The position numbers and the translations under genes were made by a program. A stretch of DNA of 64,000 nucleotides from Methanovulcanius yangii. GTDB lineage: Archaea > Halobacteriota > Methanomicrobia > Methanomicrobiales > Methanomicrobiaceae. Shown one piece after another: positions 45,384 to 53,613 of this stretch. How positions within the stretch are numbered: position 1 is the first letter of the stretch; every line of letters starts with the position of its first letter. The notes under the pieces were generated by a model. It saw only the letters and a list, made by a program, of their open reading frames with translations. It searched no databases and was not told the DNA's origin. The DNA lies in NCBI RefSeq assembly GCF_018687785.1, contig NZ_LTBL01000001.1, forward strand, positions 2,161,780-2,225,779. Direction: 5' to 3'.

Positions 45384-46048
45384 CGGTGCTGTATCCTGCG
45401 TGCTATTCGTCGTTTCGCCCCCCGCATCGACTGACGGGTATATGTCCGCAGGGGTGTCATCCTTCCCCTCACCTGACAGCGCCCCTCGCGTATGGCGGCA
45501 AGCACCGCATCGATATTCTTCTCCGCATCGACGAGGGTCTCCCCGTAGCCGATGAACCTGGCGTTGTGGGCATCACTTCCCGCCACCCGGGGTTTTCCCA
45601 GTTCCCGTGCCGTCCGATCCGCCTTCCTGTTGGCCGAGCCCGTGATATATCGGCTGTTGAACGACTCCACCGCATCGACCATCTCCAGTGCATCCCGGAT
45701 CTTCAGTGCGACGCCGTGGCGCCACTTGTGGTAGGGATGCGGGAGGATGACGAGGGCCCCCATCCTTCTGGCCTGTTTCACCGATTCTGCGAACGGGAGA
45801 CCGTCCGGGATGGGTTCCCCTATGCCCAGCGCGATCATATGCCCCTCATGGGTGGAAACCTCGATTCCGGGGATGATCATGACGGGGGATTCCAGTGACT
45901 GTGCATACCGGACGCCCTCCATCGTATCATGGTCGCAGATGGCGATGGCGTCGAGTCCCCGCTCCTCGGCGGCACGGAGGCAGTCCTCGACACTGCTCTC
46001 CCCGTCTTTGGAGAAACTGGTATGGACATGGAGGTCGCAACGCAGCAT
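45380..46048 (-). CDS. PHP-domain phosphoesterase
   Basis: This 222-residue protein has the PHP metal motifs: CDLHVHTSFSKDG at the start, AICDHDT, PGIEVSTHEGH, LPHPYH, and AGSDAHN near the end. It is likely a metal-dependent phosphoesterase (RNase AM/YciV-like or phosphatase). The ATG at 46048 is preferred because a TTTAATTAA box on this strand (46084-46076) then gives a leaderless message; the in-frame Met at 46069 lies too close to it. Confidence 0.87.
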   Translation of the reverse strand: MLRCDLHVHTSFSKDGESSVEDCLRAAEERGLDAIAICDHDTMEGVRYAQSLESPVMIIPGIEVSTHEGHMIALGIGEPIPDGLPFAESVKQARRMGALVILPHPYHKWRHGVALKIRDALEMVDAVESFNSRYITGSANRKADRTARELGKPRVAGSDAHNARFIGYGETLVDAEKNIDAVLAAIREGRCQVRGRMTPLRTYTRQSMRGAKRRIARRIQHR

Positions 46049-46059
46049 CAGATCAATAC

Positions 46060-46086
46060 CTTTTATCATTCCTCTTAATTAAATTG
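46060..46086. promoter_or_regulatory. Compact divergent promoter for PHP and DHPS-like genes
   Basis: CTTTTATCA (46065-46073 region, plus) lies about 25 bp before the ATG at 46093, and TTTAATTAA (minus, 46084-46076) lies about 30 bp before the ATG at 46048. Both fit leaderless transcription from a 44-bp spacer. Confidence 0.5.
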
Positions 46087-46092
46087 AAGCGT

Positions 46093-47508
46093 ATGCGCTG
46101 TCTCCTGCCAACCGGGGAACTGACCGAGGCCGTCGTCCGATCGGCAGCCCGTGGATATGACGCCGATGTCGTCGTCACCGGCCATATCGCCGCATTTCTC
46201 CGCCCTGCCCATCTCAAAGAGATCGCCCGCGGCGGTTCCTATGACCTGATTCTTGTTTCGGGGATGTGCACCGCCTCCTTTGCAGCGGTCGAAGAGGAAC
46301 TGGGCATCCCGGTCTACCTCGGCCCCCGGCATGCCGTGGATCTCCCCCTCATTCTGCCGCTCCTCGGGACGGTGGAGCTCTCCCGGACGGTGCCGGCCGA
46401 CGAACTCCTCAGGGATATCCGGCGAAAGGAGGCGGAGGCAACCCTTGCCGACCGCGAGGCAGGGGCGGACTTTGACTATGCCATTGCCGGGTGCAGGATC
46501 GGAGGGAGCTCGCGGATGAAGGTTCTTGCGGAGATCATGGACGCACACCGGCGGGAGGATCTCGCCGCAGAGGCGTCCCGGATGGCCGCATCCGGTGCCG
46601 ACATCCTCGACCTCGGGTTCGGGTTCGATGCGACGCCGGAGGACGTCCTCCGCTGCCTCGGGGCCTGCCGTGACATAGGTCTTCCTCTCGCGGCCGACAC
46701 CCAGGACCCTGCCCTGATCCTGGCCGCCATCGAGGGGGGTGCCGACCTTATCCTCTCGCTGCAGGAGGAAAATCTTCCCGAGGTGGGGGAGGCCGCCCGT
46801 GAGGCGGGCATAGCCGCGGTCGTCGTGCCCGGCGGCGCGTCCCTTGAGGAGAATATACGGGCCGCCCGTGAGGCGGGGATCATGCCCGTCATCGCCGACC
46901 CGCTCCTCCAGCCTGTGGGGTCCGGTCTCGTCGCCTCGCTTGCGGGTTTCGAACCGGTGGGATGCCCGCTCTTCTTCGGTGCGGGGAATGTGACCGAACT
47001 TATCGATGCGGATTCGGTGGGTGTCAATGCCCTTCTGGCAGGCCTTGCGCATGAGGCGGGTGCCGCGGTGATCTTCACCAGCGAGCACTCGGACAAGACC
47101 CGCGGGTCGGTCCGGGAGATGCGCCGGGCGACGGAGATGATGGCACTGATGGGAACCCGGCCCTATCCGAAGGATCTCGGACTCGACCTGATGTGCATCA
47201 AGGAGAAACGGCGGCGGCGCGAGCCGCCCATCCCCTATGAACGGGAGGTTCCGGCGGGTCCGGTTCCCGAGACACTCGAATACGATCCGTACGGAAATGT
47301 GCGTATCGGGATCGCCGGAGGGAGGATCGTTGCCGAGCATAACGGGACGGCCTATACCGGCGAGCGGTGGGATGAGGTCTTTTACGCCCTTCTGCATCAC
47401 GAATCCGTCTCACTCCTGGACCATGCCGCCTATCTGGGCAAAGAGCTCTACAAGGCGGAGCTGTCCCTGCGGTTCGACCGGAGTTTTGAACAGGACGGTT
47501 CCTTCTGA
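46093..47508 (+). CDS. Dihydropteroate synthase-like protein (archaeal TIGR00284 type)
   Basis: This 471-residue protein has an archaeal N-terminal domain (about 1-140), a pterin-binding TIM barrel (about 145-400: GADILDLGFGFDATPED, PLAADTQDP, IADPLLQPVGSG) and a C-terminal domain. Relatives in methanogens are implicated in assembling the pterin-arylamine bond for methanopterin. The ATG at 46093 gives the family start MRCLLPTGELTE. Confidence 0.88.
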   Translation: MRCLLPTGELTEAVVRSAARGYDADVVVTGHIAAFLRPAHLKEIARGGSYDLILVSGMCTASFAAVEEELGIPVYLGPRHAVDLPLILPLLGTVELSRTVPADELLRDIRRKEAEATLADREAGADFDYAIAGCRIGGSSRMKVLAEIMDAHRREDLAAEASRMAASGADILDLGFGFDATPEDVLRCLGACRDIGLPLAADTQDPALILAAIEGGADLILSLQEENLPEVGEAAREAGIAAVVVPGGASLEENIRAAREAGIMPVIADPLLQPVGSGLVASLAGFEPVGCPLFFGAGNVTELIDADSVGVNALLAGLAHEAGAAVIFTSEHSDKTRGSVREMRRATEMMALMGTRPYPKDLGLDLMCIKEKRRRREPPIPYEREVPAGPVPETLEYDPYGNVRIGIAGGRIVAEHNGTAYTGERWDEVFYALLHHESVSLLDHAAYLGKELYKAELSLRFDRSFEQDGSF

Positions 47509-47584
47509 AGCGCCGGCAACCACCTGTGGTCCCCGGCATTCCGGTTGTGCGTACTATTACGGCCGGTAAAAATGGGGTGTAAAA

Positions 47585-48052
47585 TTATTCTTCCTTTTTC
47601 TGTTTATGGATGACCAGTGTCGAGACCGGGCTGTTTGCCACGACCGAAGAGCTGACACTCCCCAGAATAAAGCGCCTTGTCCATCCTTTTCCCGCCGAGC
47701 CGAGGATGATCAGGTCGGCCTCAATCTCCTTTGCGTAGTCGAGAATCTCGTCCTTCGGGTCACCGATGAGCATGGTCCCTTTCAGCTCCATCCCGGCATC
47801 CTGTGCCATCTTCTCGGCTTCGCCAAGTATCACGTCCCCTTCCTTCTCGATCACTTCGAGACGGCGGAGGGTATTCGGGTCGGCAACCCCGATCTGGGGG
47901 TCGACGATCGTCGGGGTAAGTGCGCCCGGGTCGACCACATAGATGGCATAGATCTCCGATCCCCAGAATCCTGCATTGTCGAGTGCCGTCTGGAGTGCGG
48001 CCCGACTGAAGTCGGAGCCGTCATAGGCCACAAGGAGCCGTCTGAATTTCAT
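47585..48052 (-). CDS. Universal stress protein (UspA family)
   Basis: This 155-residue USP has the family opening FRRLLVAYDGSDFSRAALQTA and the ATP-binding loop LIILGSAGKGWTRRFILGSVSSSVV (G-2x-G-9x-G-S/T type). The ATG at 48052 is chosen; the in-frame extension upstream has no family resemblance. Confidence 0.93.
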   Translation of the reverse strand: MKFRRLLVAYDGSDFSRAALQTALDNAGFWGSEIYAIYVVDPGALTPTIVDPQIGVADPNTLRRLEVIEKEGDVILGEAEKMAQDAGMELKGTMLIGDPKDEILDYAKEIEADLIILGSAGKGWTRRFILGSVSSSVVANSPVSTLVIHKQKKEE

Positions 48053-48177
48053 GACATCATCTCCGGCAGAGGATATGTCCGCTGCGGGAAAAAAGTTACC
48101 CCCGCATGCACCCCGGAAGGGGCTGATGGATAGGGATGAAACCTTAATTTGGCGCTCTGCCAACATATATGACATAA

Positions 48178-48549
48178 ATGGCAGTTCATGGCATCAGAAA
48201 AGATCTTCTTATGACCCTTCTTGCGCTGGGGGAAAGTCAGCACCCGAACGAATTCATTGCGATTCTCCGGGAAGAGGAGGGAATAATCGAAGAATTTGAC
48301 CTCGCCCCCGGGACGCGGGTGAACGAGTTCAGTGCATCCTTTTCCCACGATATGATGCCCCTGGACACGCACGTGGCAGGCAGCGCCCATTCACACCCGA
48401 ATGGTGTCCTCATGCCGTCGGATGCCGACCTGCGGTTCTTCGGGTCGGTCGGCCGGTATCACATCATCGTCGGGCCCCCGTATACCGAGGATGCATGGCG
48501 CTGCTTCTATCCCGACGGGACGCCCGCCCGCCTGGAGGTCGTGCCATGA
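48178..48549 (+). CDS. JAMM/MPN-domain metalloprotease-like protein
   Basis: This 123-residue protein is essentially a bare JAMM domain: Glu25 in HPNEFIAIL, then AHSHPNGVLMPSDAD with His71, His73, Ser81 and Asp84 complete. Archaeal JAMM proteins can cleave ubiquitin-like SAMP modifiers, but this is inference here. Its stop overlaps the start of the RibL-like gene (ATGA). Confidence 0.87.
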   Translation: MAVHGIRKDLLMTLLALGESQHPNEFIAILREEEGIIEEFDLAPGTRVNEFSASFSHDMMPLDTHVAGSAHSHPNGVLMPSDADLRFFGSVGRYHIIVGPPYTEDAWRCFYPDGTPARLEVVP

Positions 48550-48977
48550 AACGGGTGATTGCAACCGGAACCTTTGATATCCTGCACCCCGGACATGTCT
48601 ATTATCTCGAGGAGTCGCGGAACCTCGGCGACGAACTGCATGTCATCGTGGCGCGTGATGTCAATGTGAAGCATAAGCCGACGCCGGTTCTTCCCGAAGA
48701 TCAGCGGCTCTGCATGGTCCGTGCCTTAAAACCGGTTGATCATGCCCGTCTCGGAGATCTTGAGGATATGTTCCGGCCGATTGAGGAGATCGACCCTGAT
48801 GTGATCACCCTCGGATTCAACCAGCATTTCTCCGAGGAGGCGCTCGTATCCGCCCTGAAGGGGCGTGGCATAGACGCCGAGGTCAGGCGTGTCGGTCCGT
48901 ACAGCGGTCCGGGGTATGCGGGGTCACGCCGCATCATGGAGCGTATCCTCGAGACACGGTGCCGACAGAACGAATAA
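48546..48977 (+). CDS. ribL: FAD synthetase / nucleotidyltransferase RibL
   Basis: This 143-residue cytidylyltransferase-like enzyme has TGTFDILHPGHVYYLEE (HxGH) and the late GPYSGPGYAGSRRIMERI. RibL of methanogens transfers AMP to FMN to make FAD. Flavin genes (two ribB copies and rbkR) lie about 2-4 kb downstream on the other strand. Confidence 0.9.
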   Translation: MKRVIATGTFDILHPGHVYYLEESRNLGDELHVIVARDVNVKHKPTPVLPEDQRLCMVRALKPVDHARLGDLEDMFRPIEEIDPDVITLGFNQHFSEEALVSALKGRGIDAEVRRVGPYSGPGYAGSRRIMERILETRCRQNE

Positions 48978-48989
48978 CAGGTGTTTGTT

Positions 48990-49181
48990 ATGGTCGAAGA
49001 AGATGTTGAGTATGATGTGGTCACCTGCCGTCACTGTGATGGCGCAGGATGTCTGTACTGCGGAAAGACAGGAAAGGTGGAAGTCCGGCGTCCCGCCCGG
49101 CTCTGCCCCAAATGCGGCGGTGAATGCTGTATCTATTGCGGGTATACCGGCTGGGACAAGCCCCGCGGAAAGTACGAGTGA
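48990..49181 (+). CDS. Small DnaJ-like zinc-ribbon protein
   Basis: This 63-residue protein contains two units of CxxCxG...CxxCG type: CRHCDGAGCLYCGKTG and CPKCGGECCIYCGYTG, like one zinc centre of DnaJ. ATG at 48990 is seven bases after CAGGTG. It follows ribL by 12 bp and is probably in the same operon. Function unknown. Confidence 0.8.
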   Translation: MVEEDVEYDVVTCRHCDGAGCLYCGKTGKVEVRRPARLCPKCGGECCIYCGYTGWDKPRGKYE

Positions 49182-49184
49182 CCG

Positions 49185-49904
49185 TCAGGGTCCGGGCCGC
49201 CGCGGATTTTCCGTTGCGGCAATCTCTTTTTTCTTCATACGCCTGCTGGTGAGGGCCAGTATTAGTATGACCACGATGATGATGGCAACACCCGCCATCC
49301 CGGCGACAAATCCGTTCTCGAAGAGGGTGATGATATAGTCCGCCGAGAGGGCGATGATCGACGAGGAGAGGGCTGATCCCACGGCGACGCTGAGAATGAC
49401 CCGTATCGGGCTCATCCCCAGCACCCGCCCGATGACCGATGCCGCCACCCCTCCCGACCCCTCGAACGGTACCATGACAAAGAGGGCAAGACCGATGGAG
49501 GAGAGGTGTTCGAGGGTGGGGTAGCGGTCGAATTCCTGGCGTCCGGTGACCATGAACCTCTCGATCCACGGGCCGAGCAGCGGGATGCGCAGGGCAAGCT
49601 GAAAGTTCCATGTGATAAAGAGGGCGCCAAGGACGTCGAAGAGCGCGATCGAGAAGGCGGCAAGCCACCAGGGAATCCCGGCGACCACCATCAGCGGGAT
49701 GACCGACTCCTTTCCCGCGGGCGGGAAAAGATAGGCAAGGCCGAGTGCCCCGAACTTCCAGAAGAGGCCCGGCTCGAAGGCGATATAGAGGATGATCAGG
49801 TAGACGGTGAGGATGGCAAAGGGCAGGAGGGCATAAATGAAATGCCATCCGCGGTGTATCGGGTCATGCCGCGACTGCCAGAGTTTTGTCAGTGCCGTCT
49901 TCAT
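49185..49904 (-). CDS. Small multidrug export family (COG2426) membrane protein
   Basis: This 239-residue protein has about five to six membrane segments and the family motifs GKESVIPLMVVAGIPWW and VPFEGSGGVAASVIGRVLGM. The annotation 'small multidrug exporter' is by family only; transport has not been established for archaeal members as far as I know. Confidence 0.85.
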   Translation of the reverse strand: MKTALTKLWQSRHDPIHRGWHFIYALLPFAILTVYLIILYIAFEPGLFWKFGALGLAYLFPPAGKESVIPLMVVAGIPWWLAAFSIALFDVLGALFITWNFQLALRIPLLGPWIERFMVTGRQEFDRYPTLEHLSSIGLALFVMVPFEGSGGVAASVIGRVLGMSPIRVILSVAVGSALSSSIIALSADYIITLFENGFVAGMAGVAIIIVVILILALTSRRMKKKEIAATENPRRPGP

Positions 49905-49923
49905 TTATTCTTCCCCGCCGGTC

Positions 49924-50598
49924 TCAAGCCCCGGCAATGACCTGCCATGGCCCGCTGCGTTCGATCAGTACCCAGTATCGTTTCAGTTCCGCCTCGGCCG
50001 CCTTCGGGTCGGGATAATGGCGGGCACAGATGGTCCAGAAGGCGGGGGAGTGGCGCAGCTCGTGCAGGTGGGCGAGTTCGTGCACGACGACATAGTCCCG
50101 CAGGTGCGCAGGGAGGGCCGCGAGCCGGAGGTTGAAGTTCAGGTTTCCAAGCGACGAGCAGCTCCCCCATCTGGTCTTCTGCCGTCGGACTGCGACCCTG
50201 CCGGGGCGCACCCCCATCTCCGCCGACCGGTTCCGTATCCTTTCGGCAAGGTCCTCCCGGAGGTCGCGGGTGAGAAAGTCCCTGAACGATGCCGGTGTCG
50301 TATAGGTCGCCTCCCCCGCCTCCCGGTCGAGCGTGCAGACAGGACCCTGGGACATGGTGCATGGTCGTCCGTCGATGAGGAGCTGATCTTCACACCCCGG
50401 ACAGGAGGCTGCAACATTCTCGATCTCAAGGGCTCGCTGCATGATCCAGCCCCGGTTCTTCTCGAGGTACGGGGCGGGATCGATCCCGTGCGGAAGAGTG
50501 ACCCGGATGGTACGGTCCGGGCCGACCCGTATCGATACCCTACGGACATTTTTCGGGATGGTGACGACAGAGTAGCCGGCAAGTGGTTCGGAATGCAC
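49924..50598 (-). CDS. YgjP-like zinc metallopeptidase (DUF45)
   Basis: This 224-residue protein has KNVRRVSIRVGPDRTIRV near the N-terminus, QKTRWGSCSSLGNLNFN (the conserved TRWGSCS) and the zinc motif VVVHELAHLHELRHSPAFW. These are the hallmarks of the YgjP/DUF45 group related to SprT. The substrate is unknown. It is 19 bp downstream of the multidrug-like gene's 5' end on the same strand. Confidence 0.9.
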   Translation of the reverse strand: MHSEPLAGYSVVTIPKNVRRVSIRVGPDRTIRVTLPHGIDPAPYLEKNRGWIMQRALEIENVAASCPGCEDQLLIDGRPCTMSQGPVCTLDREAGEATYTTPASFRDFLTRDLREDLAERIRNRSAEMGVRPGRVAVRRQKTRWGSCSSLGNLNFNLRLAALPAHLRDYVVVHELAHLHELRHSPAFWTICARHYPDPKAAEAELKRYWVLIERSGPWQVIAGA

Positions 50599-50687
50599 GC
50601 AGGTAGTCTCTTGCCCGCGATAGGTAATGAAGGAATAGGAAACAGACCGGGGCCTGCCCGAAAAATGGAGAGAATGAAGGTGGGGGA

Positions 50688-51362
50688 TCAGGATTTGCGG
50701 CGTGCCTGCCAGGCGTCCCTGACATCGCTTCCTTCGATGAAGACGAGGCCGTGCGCCTCTGCATAGGCACGGGCATCCTCCTTGGAGAGTGCCTTGCCGG
50801 TTGCATCGTCGAGCATCTCGCAGATGGTAACCGCAGGGGTGACGCCCGCCATCTCGGCGAGGGCGACGGAGAGTTCGGTCTGTCCCTGTCGCTGGTCGAG
50901 GAGGTCGTCCGCCGCCCGGAGAATGGCCATGTGGCCCGGAGTGCGGAATTCGGCGTGGAAGTCGTCGCTCCCGCCGTTCAGGGTCTTTTTCACCTGTTCG
51001 GCTATCCGGGTGACGGTCAGTGCACGGTCACGGTCGGTGATGCCGGTGAAGGTGTCGCGGTGATTGACCCAGAGGGAGAAGGACGAGTGGTTCTTCCGGT
51101 CGTACGGGATATCGCCTTCCTTCTCCGCGAGATGGGTGGGCCGGAGAATTTCGGATGCGAAGGGCAGCCCGAAATTCTTCGCCGCCTGCGGGTGTATGGC
51201 GGTACAGATGAGGCCTCCGCCGTCCTTTCTCATCCTCAGGATATCCTTCGGGGTGACGGCATCCGAACGGATGGCAAAATCCGTCTCGCCTTCACGGTCG
51301 TCGAAATCGTACAGGAGGATAAATTCCCCCCTCTCAAATGCTGCAAGTGCCTCGTCTATCAT
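50688..51362 (-). CDS. ribB: 3,4-dihydroxy-2-butanone 4-phosphate synthase, copy 1
   Basis: This 224-residue enzyme converts ribulose 5-phosphate to the four-carbon riboflavin precursor and formate. The acidic active-site loop DDREGETDFAIRSD (here the standard REGETD), HRDTFTGITDRDRA and RTPGHMAILRA (catalytic His) are intact. It is the downstream member of a tandem pair in the operon rbkR-ribB2-ribB1. Confidence 0.94.
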   Translation of the reverse strand: MIDEALAAFERGEFILLYDFDDREGETDFAIRSDAVTPKDILRMRKDGGGLICTAIHPQAAKNFGLPFASEILRPTHLAEKEGDIPYDRKNHSSFSLWVNHRDTFTGITDRDRALTVTRIAEQVKKTLNGGSDDFHAEFRTPGHMAILRAADDLLDQRQGQTELSVALAEMAGVTPAVTICEMLDDATGKALSKEDARAYAEAHGLVFIEGSDVRDAWQARRKS

Positions 51363-51398
51363 CTGTATACCTCGTATGTTGCAATGGTTGTGTATTGG

Positions 51399-52115
51399 TT
51401 ATTGTTCTGCGACCGTTTCGCCCGTTGCCGCCGGGGATGCCTGTGTCTCCCGGAAGGCATCCCACATCCCGCAGACCTCCTCCCCTTCCACAAAGACGAG
51501 GCCGTGACGCCGTGCATAGCGTTTTGCATCGTCCTTTGAGAGGGCAAACCCGGTCGTATCGTCGAGCATCTCACAGATGGTGACTGCCGGAGTGACGCCC
51601 GCCATCAGGGCGAGGGCGACGGAGAGTTCGGTCTGCCCCCTGCGCTGGTCGAGGAGGTTTTCCGCCGCCCGGAGAAGAGCCATATGGCCGGGGGTGCGAA
51701 ACTCCTCGTGGAAGGTGTGGGGCCTGCCGGCCAGGGTCGCATGGACCTGCTCGGCGATGCGACCCACCGTCAGCGCCCGGTCGATATCGGTGATGCCGGT
51801 GAAGGTGTCCCGGTGGTTCACCCAGAGGGAGAAGGACGAGTGGTTCCTGCGATCATAGGGGATCTCCCCGAACTCCTCGGCAAGATGCGTCGGCCGGAGG
51901 ACGTCGGCCGCGAATGGCAGCCCGAAATTCTCTGCGGCCTGCCCGTGGATAGCGGTGCAGATGAGTCCGCCGCCGTCCCGGCGCATGCGCAGGATGTCCT
52001 GCGGTGTCACCATGTCCGACCGGATGGCAAAGTCCGTCTCACGCTCCCTGTTGTCAAAGTCGTAGAGGAGCACCATCTCCCCTCGCCTGAATGCCTCAAT
52101 CGCGTCGGTTCTCAT
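51399..52115 (-). CDS. 3,4-dihydroxy-2-butanone 4-phosphate synthase, copy 2 (variant loop)
   Basis: This 238-residue paralogue of the neighbouring RibB keeps TPGHMALLRA and the TGITDIDRA motif, but the acidic loop reads DNRERETDF: the loop glycine of REGETD is Arg. It also has a longer C-terminal tail (ASPAATGETVAEQ). Whether it still catalyses the reaction is uncertain. Its ATG overlaps the rbkR stop (ATGA), so it is coupled to the regulator. Confidence 0.88.
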   Translation of the reverse strand: MRTDAIEAFRRGEMVLLYDFDNRERETDFAIRSDMVTPQDILRMRRDGGGLICTAIHGQAAENFGLPFAADVLRPTHLAEEFGEIPYDRRNHSSFSLWVNHRDTFTGITDIDRALTVGRIAEQVHATLAGRPHTFHEEFRTPGHMALLRAAENLLDQRRGQTELSVALALMAGVTPAVTICEMLDDTTGFALSKDDAKRYARRHGLVFVEGEEVCGMWDAFRETQASPAATGETVAEQ

Positions 52116-52780
52116 TCCCTCTTCACCTCGATGGTCACCGGATCCCCGTCCTTGAGTTCGAGTGCTCTTCGCAGGCCCGTCCCGGAGATGATCTCGATGA
52201 TGTCATCCGGGTAATGGGATCTGCCGGGGACGATGATTGCACAGTCGTACCCTGCAATCGTGCAGCGCAGGCCCTTTGCCCCGCCGAAGGTCCGGTCATG
52301 GTCGGTAAAGCCCTCGATGGCCGTCCAGTCGAGCCCTGCCAGCTTTCTTCGGGTCTCCACGCTTGCGGGGCTCAACCGGACGTTGAAGGTGCCGGGGAAG
52401 GGATCGATGCCGAGCCGTTCGCGGAACTGGTCAACGTACCCTGCGATGCTGACGTAGTAGCGCCCCTCGCCGAGGCCGCTGATCAGCTCGCCCTGTAGCT
52501 GATACGCCTGTTCGCCCTCCTCGAAGATTCTCTGGTAAGCGGCATATTCTGTCCTCAGCTCCTCCTCCCCGGTGGCGGTGATCGTAACGAACTGGCCATC
52601 CGGGCGGATGGTCCGGGAGATGAGTCCCTGCCCCTCAAGGGAAATGAGGCGGCGGGATGCGGTCTGGGGGCTGATACCCAGTTCTGCGCCCAGTTTTTGT
52701 GTAGATATTGAGACCGGGCCGTCCATGCCGCCCATGAGGGCGATGGACTTCAGGCACTGGAGATCTTCAGCTACCACCAT
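52112..52780 (-). CDS. rbkR: Riboflavin kinase/regulator RbkR (CTP-dependent kinase with HTH)
   Basis: Residues about 1-90 are a winged HTH (ISTQKLGAELGISPQTASRRLISLEGQGLI). Residues about 95-222 are the archaeal CTP-dependent riboflavin kinase (GLGEGRYYVSIAGYVDQFRERLG, FPGTFNVRL, DDIIEIIS). In archaea this fusion both makes FMN and regulates rib genes. The ATG at 52780 is preferred over an in-frame ATG at 52801, because a CATATATGG box lies 23-31 bp upstream of it. Confidence 0.92.
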   Translation of the reverse strand: MVVAEDLQCLKSIALMGGMDGPVSISTQKLGAELGISPQTASRRLISLEGQGLISRTIRPDGQFVTITATGEEELRTEYAAYQRIFEEGEQAYQLQGELISGLGEGRYYVSIAGYVDQFRERLGIDPFPGTFNVRLSPASVETRRKLAGLDWTAIEGFTDHDRTFGGAKGLRCTIAGYDCAIIVPGRSHYPDDIIEIISGTGLRRALELKDGDPVTIEVKRE

Positions 52781-52792
52781 ATACCCATAATT

Positions 52793-52811
52793 GGTAAGCA
52801 TACCATATATG
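52793..52811 (-). promoter_or_regulatory. rbkR promoter with near-palindrome overlapping the TATA box
   Basis: GGTAAGCATACC (52793-52804; arms GGTA/TACC) abuts CATATATGG (52803-52811). The position, between TATA box and start, suits an operator for autoregulation by RbkR. Confidence 0.45.
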
Positions 52812-52869
52812 GGTTGCCATGTGCCGATCCCTCGGGGGATTTCGTGGAATGACGAAACGGAGTTCGTTA

Positions 52870-52883
52870 ATTATATAATATAT
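52870..52883 (+). promoter_or_regulatory. TATA box of the mevalonate operon
   Basis: ATTATATAATATAT lies 20-33 bp before the ATG at 52903, a strong archaeal TATA element giving a leaderless message. Confidence 0.65.
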
Positions 52884-52902
52884 CGAAACTGACATACTAC
52901 GC

Positions 52903-53613
52903 ATGAACGCCGCACTGCGGTCCCGTCTCGCAGAAAAAATGGCAGGGGAGATTACCCTCTCCGAGTCGCCGGGAGAGGCGCTGAAAAAATGGCGCCAGCT
53001 CTTCAACATTCCTCCCGGTCTTCTCGCAGAGGAGATGCACGTCTCGCCATCGGTCATCTCCGATTATGAGGGAGGCCGGCGCAAGAGTCCCGGGACCGCG
53101 GTTGTCGGAAAGATTGTTGACACCATCCTGAGCATCGATGAAGCAAATGGTGGACGAAACATCAACAAATTTGCCAAGATCCTCTACAACGACTTTGATC
53201 TGGATGTCATCTACGACATGCACGATTACAACGCCGCAATCCCGCTCGAACGGTTCTGCAGTGCCATCGGCTGCCACCATATGAGCGGGCCTGTGGACCA
53301 GCGGATCTACGGATATACGGTAGTCAACAGTGAGAAGGCCATTCTGCAGCTTTCGGCAAGTGAATTCTACCGGATTTACGGCTGGAGCACGGAACGGGCG
53401 CTCATCTTCACGAACGTCTCAACCGGCAAATCGCCGATGATTGCAATCAGGGTCACGCCTTTCAAGCCGCGATGTGTGATACTGCAGGGAATTGCTCCCG
53501 GACAGGTCCATCCCCTCGTTCCCAAACTTGCGGAGACGGACAATATCACGCTCATGTGCACGGAGATGGACGTGGACGAGATTGTAGAGATACTGAGGGA
53601 AGAAGCATGGTAG
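52903..53613 (+). CDS. HTH regulator (COG1709 type) leading the mevalonate operon
   Basis: This 236-residue protein has an XRE-type HTH ([27 protein letters not shown], residues about 38-64) and a C-terminal domain of archaeal type ([30 protein letters not shown]). It is the first gene of the operon and overlaps the HMG-CoA synthase start (ATGGTAG), so it may be a regulator of isoprenoid synthesis. Confidence 0.88.
   Translation: MNAALRSRLAEKMAGEITLSESPGEALKKWRQLFNIPPGLLAEEMHVSPSVISDYEGGRRKSPGTAVVGKIVDTILSIDEANGGRNINKFAKILYNDFDLDVIYDMHDYNAAIPLERFCSAIGCHHMSGPVDQRIYGYTVVNSEKAILQLSASEFYRIYGWSTERALIFTNVSTGKSPMIAIRVTPFKPRCVILQGIAPGQVHPLVPKLAETDNITLMCTEMDVDEIVEILREEAW

Noticed and set aside
46075-47400. 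441-codon frame antisense to the dihydropteroate synthase-like gene
   Set aside because: It covers a gene with strong family motifs and shows His/Arg/Gly-rich shadow composition.
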